Assembly: GCA_033980235.1 (NCBI GenBank)
Contig: CM067072.1
Coordinates: 20,339,047 to 20,403,046, forward strand
From: Diadema setosum
Taxonomy: Eukaryota > Echinodermata > Echinoidea > Diadematoida > Diadematidae
DNA length: 64,000 nucleotides
Direction of reading: 5' to 3'
Below the pieces are notes generated by a model. The model did not search any database, was not told the DNA's origin, and worked only from the letters and a program-made list of their open reading frames with translations. Numbering within the stretch: the stretch's first letter is position 1; each line of letters begins with the position of its first letter. Shown here piece after piece: positions 10,110 to 21,600 of the stretch. Both the position numbers and the translations under genes were made by a program.

Positions 10110-10960
10110 GATAGGCACAACTTCGCCAACTCATAGTATCAATTTTAGCTCTGTCACTTCTGGTTCTAGAGAAGAACACTGTTTTGTTTTGTTTTTTTGT
10201 TTTTTAAGATTCCTTAATTTGGGGGGATGGGGGCAGGAGCATGATGCCCATTTTAACAAATTGAAATCCTAACCCCCTAGGGATGCTACCTGCCAAGTTT
10301 GATGAACATCTATCATGAGGTTTTCAAGAAGAAGATGAAAATGTACAAACAAACTTGAAACTCATAGCATGAACTTAGCTCTAGCACTTTTAATTCTAGA
10401 AAAGATTTTTAAAGATTCCTTAATTTTGGGAGATTTGGGTCCCTTGGGGCCCTCCAGGTGGGACATGGTGCCCATTTGAACAAACTGAGATCCTAAACCC
10501 CTAGGGATACTACCTGCCAAGTTTGGTGAAGATGGGTCATGGGGTTCTCAAGAAGATGAAAATGTACAATTTAGGCCCCATTATGACCCATCCCCTGAGT
10601 CCCAAGGGGGGCACCCCTGATTCTGCCATGAACAAACTTGAAACTACACTCATCAATGTACTAACTCATAGTATGTATTAACTTAGCTCTATCACTTCTG
10701 GTTCTAGAGAAGATTTTTAAAGATAAATTAATTTGGGGGGGGGAATTGGGGCTCCCTGGGGGCCCCCTGGGTGGGGCATGGTGCCCATTTTAACAAATTG
10801 TGATCCTAACCCCCTAGGGATGCTACCTGCCAAGTTTGGTTAAAATCCATCATGAGGTTTTCAAGAAGATGATGAAAATGTACAATTTAGGCCCTATTTG
10901 GACCTCCCCACCCCCCCCCCCCCCATTCCCCCCGCCCCAAGGGGGCACCCTTCGGCTCAG
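10110..10960 (+). repeat. Three tandem diverged units of about 250-280 bp
   Basis: Three units (about 10125-10345, 10365-10575, 10665-10895) each contain 'ACTCATAGTATNAATTTAGCTCT', then a G-rich stretch, then 'CCTAGGGATGCTACCTGCC' followed by 'AAGTTTGRTGAA' and 'AAGATGAAAATGTACAA'. The G-rich centres drift to homopolymer runs and a poly-C tract ends the array near 10910-10935. It is non-coding. The sequence 10960-11225 shows nothing recognisable. Confidence 0.65.
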
Positions 10961-11233
10961 GTGAGCTAAAAATCCACCATATAATCATACAGCATCAGAA
11001 ATGGAACAACAAAGTGCTATCGCCTGGCACAAGATTTTACATGTACACTCTCACAAGGTACAACGATTCTTGTGCTCACAGCTATGTCTTCAAAGAGCAG
11101 TACCAGATTTTTTATTCAAACCTTGCCTCTAATGGAACTTTGTTGTGTAGTGCGATTGAAACAATATGAAGACGATGCATACATGTTAAGATTCATTAAC
11201 ATACATAACTAGAAAAGCACTCTGAGAGCGCAG

Positions 11234-11758
11234 ACCTCCGCCAAGCAGTTACTTTCCACCGATGATCTCGCTCTTCCCAAAGAGATTTTTCTCCTCTCTA
11301 CCACTGGGGAAAAGCTCTTTGGACTCTTCCATAGAGATCAGTGATTTCCACCCATTATACGTACTGAATTGTGTGCTGAAAGCCGCCCAATTTCCCAATA
11401 TAGAAGCCTTTGTTACGTCACAAACCCTCAACTGCACAGCGCGCCTTGCCCAAGCAGAAAGTGGAGCACTCATTTTAGTGCACGCATGCTGCAGCAAACC
11501 TCAAATAAGCGCAGCCTGAAGTCCCAAGTTCATTGACCCTACCTGCCAAAATATCAAAAATCCTTCATAAATTTCCCCAAAATTCTCGGATCACTACCAA
11601 AAGTTAATCGTTTGTTACTTGTGTCATTCTCAGCCTTTCCTGCAAGTTTCATCCCAATCCGTTAACTACTTTTTGAGTTATTTTGCACACAGACAAACGA
11701 ACGAACTAACTAACAAACCAACGGTAACAAAAACATAACCTCCCCACTTGGCGGAGGT
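11234..11758. mobile_element. Element bounded by ACCTCCGCCAAG inverted repeats
   Basis: ACCTCCGCCAAG (11234-11245) is mirrored exactly by CTTGGCGGAGGT (11747-11758). The interior carries an (ACGA/ACTA)n-like run, with AGACAAACGAACGAACTAAC near 11690. The open stretches inside on both strands are short and have no recognisable motif. It lies in the 3' flank of ALG14. Confidence 0.55.
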
Positions 11759-11921
11759 AATGAAAGACAGATCAAGTCTGCAACATGATTGTTGTACCTA
11801 AATCATTTGACAAGAAGAGTCCAGAATAAGTACTATTTGTTTGTTTGTTTGTTTGTTGGCAAGAATACTCTTTGAAACTTAATCAATATTGCGCTGTATA
11901 TGTAATTCTATCATAGCAGAA

Positions 11922-12183
11922 CATGCTCATACACCTAGTGCATTTACTGTTTACGCCGTTATTTTCGCGAATGACAAGGTCATAGACATTTTCGCGAGAT
12001 GTTGTTTTCGCGAATCAACGCCTACGCTTACGTTAATGATCTATTAACAAAGTGCATGGAGACAATTTCGCATGTTGTTAAATTCGCGATCCAACTGCAA
12101 TTCGCGATCCAACTGCAATTCGCGAAATTCGCAAAAATAAAACCCTCGCGAAAATAACAGCGTATACAGTATGAGCATGTTCC
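11922..12183. mobile_element. MITE rich in TTTTCGCGA
   Basis: TACTGTTTACGCCGTTATTTTC on the left (from 11945, kept short here) is mirrored near 12148-12171 by CGCGAAAATAACAGCGTATA. AACATGCTCATA / TATGAGCATGTT further out extends the symmetry to about 11922-12183. The interior repeats ATTCGCGA. It is similar in style, but not identical, to the element nested at 6075-6272. Confidence 0.55.
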
Positions 12184-12433
12184 AAGTGTACAGATACAAC
12201 CAGGATGCAGATGTAATGAGGACAAGTAAATTGGACCCAATGACCTTGTTATGAGATTATCCTGTGTGGATGCATATTTCCGTTTTCTTCCATGAAAACT
12301 CCTTGGGACCGCCATCACAGAATATTCACACACTTGACTTTCTGGGGTATAAAGGCACTATGAGCTGGAAGACTTTTCTATATGATGATATGTGGATCAT
12401 TGTCCTATGTTCTTCAGAGGTGAGAGTAGAACC

Positions 12434-12604
12434 TTAGACTATCCTGCCCAAGTATTCTGCCTTGGGGTACTTGTCCTTTAGGGCTGGCCACTGGACCATG
12501 AGATGGTCAGCAAAGTAGTACATAATGAGGCCAGACACTGACAGGTACTGCACTCTGCAGATGCTCTCTACATAGATCTGAATGACTGGCTTCCAGCCCA
12601 GAAA
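12434..12604 (-). CDS. ALG14: ALG14 exon 5 (C-terminus and stop)
   Basis: The acceptor CCTCCAG|TTT is at 12605. The exon encodes 56 residues and the stop: FLGWKPVIQIYVESICRVQY, then SVSGLIMYYFADHLMVQWP, ending YLGRIV. The C-terminal tail is the part known in yeast to contact ALG13. Confidence 0.95.
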   Translation of the reverse strand, partial: FLGWKPVIQIYVESICRVQYLSVSGLIMYYFADHLMVQWPALKDKYPKAEYLGRIV

Positions 12605-15600
12605 CTGGAGGGGCAGGGGAGAGAGAGAAAGAGAGAAGAAAGGGAAAATCCATGAATACAACTATGCTCTCATTACATGGATGAATAAAATTTTGCATAC
12701 AACCAGCAGGAAATATGAAAACAATGTATAATAGGGTGCGTTCGAGCGCTCCAAAGCAAACTGAACTAAAGCATACCATACTGAACTGTGCCAGATTTGG
12801 AGTGTTCAAGTGCTCTATTGAGAAAGCGTACCTCATGAGTTATTTTTAGAGGGGGTCAAGCATTTGTAGAAAGAGGGCCATTTACTTGGCATGCTTAAAC
12901 TACTTACAGATGTCCCGAACAAAGAGAATGACCTCTTTGCATCAAAACATTATTATGTGCATGTTATGCGCATTCTTCGCAAGCGAACTTTTGGTACGCT
13001 TTGGTACAATTTTGGAGCACATTGGGAAGTGGTCCACTTTCGGCTTGGTTCAGTATGGTATGATACACTTAAGGAGTGTTGGAACGCTCCTCTAGCTTGG
13101 GTATGGTACGGTACAGTTCACTTTAGGAGAGCATTTAAACACAACCCAAGAAATGCTGATAAATGACCCCATCAGCCTGGAAGTATCCACAGTGCAAGCA
13201 TCAGTAGCTTCATTGCTTACCTACCATCCTGCCTTACATTGGTTGTCAAGAAAGTGAACATGAAAAATAGTCAATTTGCCAGAATGCTATAGACAGATTG
13301 TCACTTTGTTTGCCTGGAGCTGATTTTTCTTTCATTTTTCTAGCTTATTTCATTGACACATTACAGAAAATACTGATACAACTTCAGAGGAAAAGTCAAC
13401 CATCAAAATCACGACATAACAATATTCGGCAACATACTGATATAACAAAGCATAATACAGACCTGTGAATGCATGTTAATGTGTAGGTGAAACACATGCT
13501 TTGCTCTTAGACTAGTTTTCAGCGCAGTAAGCATTCCTTTTCCTATTCTTTTTAAAGCAAAGTAATGATGCTTATATGTTCGTACGAGTTCATAATACGA
13601 CAGAAATCTCAAAGACTCACGATCACTCTTCTGAAAGAAAAATGATGCCAAATGACAATATAAGTCTTGTTTTGTTTTTTCATTTTTACATATTGTTCAT
13701 TTCTGCCCACAAATGTGCAAGTGAAGAGAGTATACTACAATAGTAGTTTGAAAAAAAAATACAAAAACCTCCTATGGTTCGCCTTTTGCTAGATTTATCC
13801 TGGATGCAACTGCCCTGTGACCTCCTTTTTATTAACTCTCTCTGGCTTTGAGTGCTGAATGGCATAAAAAAGCCCAGAGAATTGTAAACTCAGTCAAAAA
13901 TCCCAGGTACAGAAAGGGTTGATACCCTGTGACTTCCTTTTTCACAGGGTCACATGGACACTTATATATCAGACACAAAGGCCCAAATTCATGAAGGTGG
14001 TTTAAATCTAAACCATGCTTTGAGCAAATTTCTTCTGCGTAAATCCAACCGACAGATTGCATATGCCAACAGACGTCTAGTAACAAAATAATGTACCTTG
14101 ATATGTGCATGTCAAAAGTACGCCTATTTCATGCTTATCTTAGACCATGGTCTGAGTTTAACTACCTTCATGAACTTGGGCCAAAGGGTTTTTAAAACAA
14201 CACAGTACATGAACTATACAGATTGAGAGAGAGAAATTTTGATTGAAGGGTATTTGATGATGTGAGAATGGCAGGGTTTCCAAAAGGCTATGCAAAATAC
14301 AAGTCTCTGGATCTTTCAAGGAGGACTATAATCCTACACTGTAAAGGATTAATACACATTGAGCCTTTTTGAAGCTCTAACAATTGTATGCCAATCATGG
14401 TATGCATAACACCTCATGAGCAATGAAAAGCAAATTACTATCGGTAAATCATTGAACCTAAAATGTCGACACACATCTTTCACATAATGCACACACGAGG
14501 TTGCAGTGATGAAAATATAACCTTACCCTCATAACAAATGCAGCTGCACATAATGGTATACAGGTTCCTGGACCATTGACGAGAACCTGTGATCAGTGAA
14601 ACATAATTACAGTTTGCTGAAATGAGGTATAACTGGCATAAGGGACATATATGCTTACAATAAGGTACATTATATACCTTAGCAGAGCTCATCAGTCAAT
14701 AACTTTACAGCACTCAATCCATATCCTCTTACTTTATTGGGAAGATAAAAATGAATTCAACTTTTGCTATGGATGTCCCAATCTAATCTTAGCTTTACAA
14801 AGAACATCTAGATTAATGGCAGAGCACAAAATTTACATACAAGCTGTGTAAAGGGCCTTTTTAAGAAAAAAAAAAGAGCTGTTTAGCAGAGGTCTGCACT
14901 CTAGGAGTGCATTTCTAGTTTCTTCATATTTTTCATGTGAATTGTTATTGATATCAAATCAATAAGAAGACAGGAAGAGACCATTCTTTAATCCATTTTA
15001 ACAAAGTGTGTATAAAACAACACTATATGGTTATAAATACATTATTCACTGTTGCTTTACCAGGTCTGGAGCATGACGAAAGATGATAGGGAAGGCATAA
15101 GCAGTTGCATACAGGGTGGAGAGAATACTTGTGATGTACGACTGTCTAACTTCTCTGCTCCTTGGTATTTGCTGGATGATGTACTGGAGGAAAAAAAAAA
15201 TAATACTGAAATTATTAGTAAAGCATGCTTGAAGCTAATGAAACAAATCTGCCTTAGCCACAGAGGGAAGATATTGAATATACTCACAGCAGAGAAAACT
15301 TTCAAAGTAATAGATGAACATAGGAACAAGAAATATTTCATAGATCAGAGTTATCTTGACACAACAGCCAAGCAGAAAGAAATATGAGCAAAATCAGACA
15401 TACACATTTACAACATATTTTTCTGGATCACTGTCCCAAGTGAAACCTACAAAAATTGAAGAATGCCTTGCCATGTGACTTGTGGGGTGCTATTCACAAA
15501 TTTAAAAACACACAAAAATATTAACTCTGATCCTGACATGAATGTGACGTGCACGCAAACGTTTCCCCATTCAGTACTGTACTCCACAATCGTGAATTTT

Positions 15601-18600
15601 ACCATTCATGAAATTATTGGAAAGTCCCAATTTGCGAAAAATTAGACTTGATAATGGCATATACAGTACTTTCCGCAAATCTGACTTTACATTGTATGGT
15701 CTGCATAAACCCATGGCTAAAATCCATTAGCTGGATTTTTTGGCAAGTTTGTGAACTGCCACAACATATTTGGCTCATTTACAAGTTTCCTCTTATGAGC
15801 AGGCACCATTAATTGCTGGTATGGCAGTTACAATGTCATGCATTTTGGAAGATGTTTTGCATATTATTCAGCATGTCACTGCAAAATGTTAAGACTCCCT
15901 GTATACCACCTTGATGCTCTAGTACATGCACTTCATACAATATACAGGGCTACACACTCATCCATGTTTTTCTACAGGTCCGATCTGTCTGACGGACCAG
16001 TAGGTACCCACTTGTAAAATCTTTTACTGGTCCATTCCTGAACTAGATATATCGCTACGGCGACTGATATGCCTCCGCCATAATGCATGGTTCTCCTAAT
16101 ATAGTATAGTACAATGTCTTGACAATGTCTTGACAATGTGTGATGACAGTTTCACACAATTGGCAAAATATTGAAATGACAGGTTTGACACAAATGTGCT
16201 GAATGTTCACTTTCCTAGAACTAGGTTCAATTGGATGAATGATTAAAATGTCAGAGAGCAGGTATTTGGGGAACTGATGATTTTTACTTGACTTTTGACC
16301 CTTTTATAAGTTTATGCATTGAGTAATTTTCAAGGTATTGAGAAAAAGTATAATTTCAGTATCAAATGGGAAAATAGCATTATCTAAACCTTTCATTTGA
16401 CCTTTGACCTCACAGTTCCATAGAGAATCACTGTAAGGTAGAACATGCATAAATATGTAAGTTTCATGATGATACCTTGAGTTACTTTCGAGATATGGAG
16501 GAAAAAGTGCAATTTAGCACTTTCACTTGACCTTTTACCTTTTGACCTTTGACCTTTTGGCAATTCCCCAAAAATATATATTGGGTAATACATGCCATAC
16601 ATCAAGTTTAAAAAAAACAACCCTTCAGGCATATTGCATTTTAAAGAAAGTAGTGCTATTTTGAGGAGTTGACCTTGACCTTTGACCCCCTTGACCTTTG
16701 ACCCATGACCCCCAACTTCCCTAGATAATCACTGCCCGTCGGTACAAGCATATATACTAAGTTCCATGAAGATACCTTGAACCATTTGCGAGATATGGAG
16801 AAAAACATGAAATTTCAATTTTTTTTTCCACAAAATAACCTGTGACCTTTGACCTTTGACCCTGTGACCCTAAAATTCACACAAAGTATTATCCCCCAAG
16901 GATATACCCTCATACCAAGTTTGATGTAAAACCACCACACGGTTCTTGAGATATCGACAAAAACAAAACGGGACGGACGGACGTACGGACGGACGGACGA
17001 CCCGAAAACATAATGCCTCCGGCCACTTCGTTGCGGAGGCATAAAAAGTTACTGGTCCAACAGTTATTTTTACGTGTCTGGACCATTGGACCAGTGCCCG
17101 TATGCAACATTGCAATATACAATTCTATAGCAAGTTTGATAGTCAGTTTGATAATAACAAGTAAATGAAGTCATTATTTGATGCATTGCTGGCAAAACTG
17201 GGGGGGGGGGGATGCTTGGGGCCACCCCCCCCCCACTTTTTTTTTTCACCCATACATAGGAATACATAGTGTGTCACCACTTTGGGCCCCCCACTTTTTT
17301 TACCCCAGAAGTGGCAGTAGAAAAAAAAAAAGAAAATAGAATGAGCCCAGGATTGCGCTGAAGACCTTTTTTGTGTTGGGTTTTTTTGCATGAAAACCAG
17401 AAGTGGCTCCCCCCCCCCCCCCCCTCCTTATGAAAGTGTGGCACCAGTGGTGTGATGAGCAGCCACTCTCTACAGATGCCCTGCAATGGAAGCAAGCCTT
17501 GTCAATATTGCCTAGAGCATGGGTTTTTCTGGCCTAAACAGGGAGCAGACATGAGACATGATAGATCCATGATCTATCAAAAATGTCTTCTCTGTGGACT
17601 CATTAGTTTTGAGAACTTTACCTCTCTTGTTTTGCTATCCTTGCTGTCCTCAAAAGCTTTTATCTTGTCTTTACTCATCTTATCTGTGTTGGCAAGAATA
17701 TACACACGGGGTGCATAGTTGTCTGACAGGCTGCTCAGAAGACGCAGGATCTCAGTGGTATGGCCACCTGCAAATATACCAGTTAGGGTTGTAATTTTGG
17801 AAAAGAAGAAAACTACTGTAAATGATGAAAACTTTAATGGAAAAAAATGACAGAAACTAGATTCTATTAATGACAAGAGTACTCTATATCACAGTTAACA
17901 CAGTCAATGTTGCTCCATAATGCCACATGAAACTATCCAAGTGCTATCCGCAGTTACACATGCTTATTTGTAGGCCTACCTATTGAAATATATACACTGT
18001 CTATTCGAAATACCAGTGCCGATCAGATCTCAAAATGTGAACAACTGTATATTGTCAAGTATCAGCTCTACAGCAAGCATTAACATTCACTTTCTAGCAA
18101 AGCTGACATTTTTATTAATTTAATATCAAACATCAGTCCAATAGCTTTTTCTTTCAAACCACATCTACTGTTGAAAATGTTTCTTGAAATCAAACACACA
18201 ATAAACATTTAAGAAATAGCCCAATGTCTATTTGCATATATGGTCACCACCAAATTGCTGGCTTATAATCCTGCTGCCTTGCTCAACTGTCAATTCTAAA
18301 GTAATGTCCAGTTTCACGAAGGCTGCCCTCCCCTCCATCACGAGCGATCCTGATGCAGCCACCTGCAGGTTCCCACATGATTTAAATACATTGAATAGGT
18401 TTTCACTTGCTCTTGACAGAGTATACTTTACTGTATCAATTGCTATATTGGCCATCCACCAGCCTGCACATCATGACACTCCTTCTGATAGCTCACTTCA
18501 CCCAGGGAGGTGTACCTCCCTGCTTCACCTATCCCAGTTAGTTTCCTGTGTGAGCTGCTGATGAATCTCTTCATCAGGTATCAAGTTGCTCCAAATCAAA

Positions 18601-21600
18601 TTTGCATTTTAAATGAAGAGAGGATCATAGTGACAGGTGGCCTTGATCTACTGCACAAACACCTCAGTTTACTAATATACAGTGATGGTTCACTCTAAGG
18701 TATAAATTGTACTGCTTGCATGGTGACTTTGCAGGTACAAGCATAAAACCAAAACTTTGGTGATGTTCAAGAATCTGCAACTTTACTTAGTAAACATTTT
18801 GGACAATTCAAGCCACTTTCACCAATTGTACTGCATTAGGGTATATACAAGTACATTGTACTGCCCCAGGATACCTCCAACTGTACCACTTTAGCTCAGT
18901 TAGCTGCACAAAAATTCAAGCTTCACTAAGTTTTTTTTTTTTCTTCTAATGAACAGGGAAAATTTGTAACAAGTATATTGCATCAAGTAATGTTGAATAA
19001 TCAAGAAATTAAAAATTAAGTAGTACAGCATGGATGTTGTCTACTTGACACACACACACAAACAAATGGAATGATTTAAACTAAATTATATATCATTATT
19101 GTGGCTACACTGCCCAAATGATGAGGTAATGACAATGAATGTAAAACTGATTTGGACACATAGTACTTTGACCTGTACATTGCGAGGGTATTTCTAGCAT
19201 TTCTAGCTTTTGGACCGCACAAATAATATGGTAATTCTTTTAAAATATTATTTTCTGGTGTTTATGTAATGCTATACAGATTTTGGAGAGGATACACTAG
19301 TTATGTTCAGACGGCAAACCCTAACCTCGAGGTCAGGAAACCTCGAGGTTTAGCTCTTGCCCCCTAACTTCGACGTGTGTCCACACGACGAATCTTAACC
19401 TCGAGGTTACGAAACCTCGAGGTTACATTCCTGCCCCTTTGAGTGCGTTGATTTTTGTGTCCACACGGTACTTAACTACGAGTGGGGACCCCCCCCCGCG
19501 GCTCATGGTTAAGAGCGCTAACCGTAAGATTTCTCGTGGCTCTTTACATCCAGCTAACCTCGAGGTTATAGCTAACTACGAGTACGTCTTCACGGTCCCT
19601 AACTACAAGCTCTAACCTCGAGGTTTCCTAACCTCGAGGTTAAGGCTTGTCATCTGAACATAACTATTGAAAATTGCAACTTGTAACCAAAGAGTATAGA
19701 AGCGCATGCAGTGCGCTAAGAGGGAACAGTCCCGATTTTGCGTAGTACACTAATGGGCGGGCTCGGTCGCCATTTTAGGATGCAAACCACCGGGTGATCG
19801 ATAGAGGGCGTATTTCTGCCTCCGTTTCATTTCATGGGGCATACAGGATAAAAGATGAATTTAGGACCTTATTATGGCATATAGAAGTAGAATTCTTGCC
19901 TTATTATGAAACAGAATTGAAGAATAATGTTTTTAACTTTCCAATCTATAATCCATTAATGTTCGCCGCCTAATTTATGACTGTATGCAAGCCTACTTGT
20001 GTCCTAAGCCAAGTAGTGCTTATAGTAAAGAATGATGTGGGGTGCTCATAATCATATCAAGGGCACTTTCTCTCCCTCCCCCTCTCTCACTCTCCCTCTG
20101 ACCCCCTTTTCTCTCTTTCTTCATCTTATTCTTCTTATCCTCCTCCTCCTCCTCCTCCTTCTTCTTCTTCTTCTTCTTCTTCAATTTCTTCTTCTCCTCT
20201 TCCTCCTCCTCTTTCCCCTCCTCATCCTCTTCTTTCTCCTCTTACTTCTTCTCTTTCTTCCACCTTCAGTTACACAGTATAAACTGTGGACAGAATTTCA
20301 GTTCCGTCATTCATGTGTTTTGTTTTTTACGTATAGACTAATATCCCCATGATGAAATATATTCCGTGGACAAAATAAAACAGATCTGTAATGAAATTTT
20401 TATGAATGGTTCAAAACTGGTAAGAGCAGACTTTTTTCACTTTTGTATAAATTTCTGCCATTGAAGTTGACGTATGAATCAGCCATCAGCATGCGAAAGT
20501 GTTGTCTTTTATATTCCTTGTGCCTATGCAACTGACTTGCTCTGACCTATATTTACCGAGTTCAGCATCATCCTTCTGAGATTTGTGTTGCGGAATATGT
20601 CAAGTTATGTCTTTTAGGATGTACTCTTGGTGAAATGATATGGAAATTTTGAAATGAAAAAAAAGTATAGTACCATTTTTGTCGGTTGTCTATAAATGAA
20701 AGTATTTTGAAGAATAAGAGCCCAGAAATGAACTGAAGTATGTAATTGTTCCGTGATTTTATCATCTACAGATCAACATTTGTTTGAAACTCTTGAAACA
20801 CACAATGAGTCGAGACGGTCAGAAGGTGTGGGATGGGGATACCCCCTCCAACACAAGAAAGCTTTTGCATTATTTTGTTATTAAAATTCAAATCTGGGTA
20901 CACACTTTTCATGGAATATTTTCAAAACACACACTCAAATATTTTCAATCAAAAATGAGAAAAAAACATTCATTGATAAAATATGAAGAGGTAAATCATT
21001 GTACATCTGTCACCTCTTATTATGCGTCTTCACCATGTGAGTCTATATGGGGTGGATGTATAGCGCTCACTGGTAATTTTAAAACCAACAGTTTGAATGG
21101 AGTAGGCTGATATAGATATTAAGATCTCAGAGGTATACTCTCACAATAGGATCACGAGATATGCAACCAGTATAAAAGAAGGGTATAATCTGTAATTGTT
21201 TCACGCTTTTTTACTGATCAAAATCATCTCAAAATCCATCATCTGATTCTTGGGGGAAAAAAGGGATTTGAAAACCCTTCCAGACCAGTCCTCCTGCCAG
21301 TAAATGAGACGTCCATGGTTCCTAATATACTGACTTGCTCTCATGAAACTATCTCTCTCAGCTGTTTCTTGCGAGTCCAGATTTTCAGCTATAACAGTGA
21401 TGAAGGGGGAAACGGGGGGGGGGGGGGGGGGGGGGGGGGGATACCCGGGGAATCAACCTGTGACAGTTGTAGAGACTGGATTTTTTTTTTTTTTCCCTTC
21501 TCTTTTTTGGTTCTGGTTTACATAATTTTCAAACATTAACTCTTCTGTTGCATTTTGAGATTTTGGTGTTTTTTTTTGTTTTTTTGAAGCTTTTTACTTT

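Noticed and set aside
15052..15387. 111-codon plus-strand open frame
   Set aside because: It runs antisense across ALG14 exon 3 and has no motif; the exon with splice sites explains the locus better.
18228..18455. 75-codon minus-strand frame inside ALG14 intron 1 with protein-like composition
   Set aside because: It has no recognised motif and lies next to a dispersed palindromic repeat, so it is more likely repeat-derived.
20032..20352. Leu-rich 106-codon frame resembling a membrane protein
   Set aside because: It is encoded by the (CTT)n/(CCT)n tract and is compositional.
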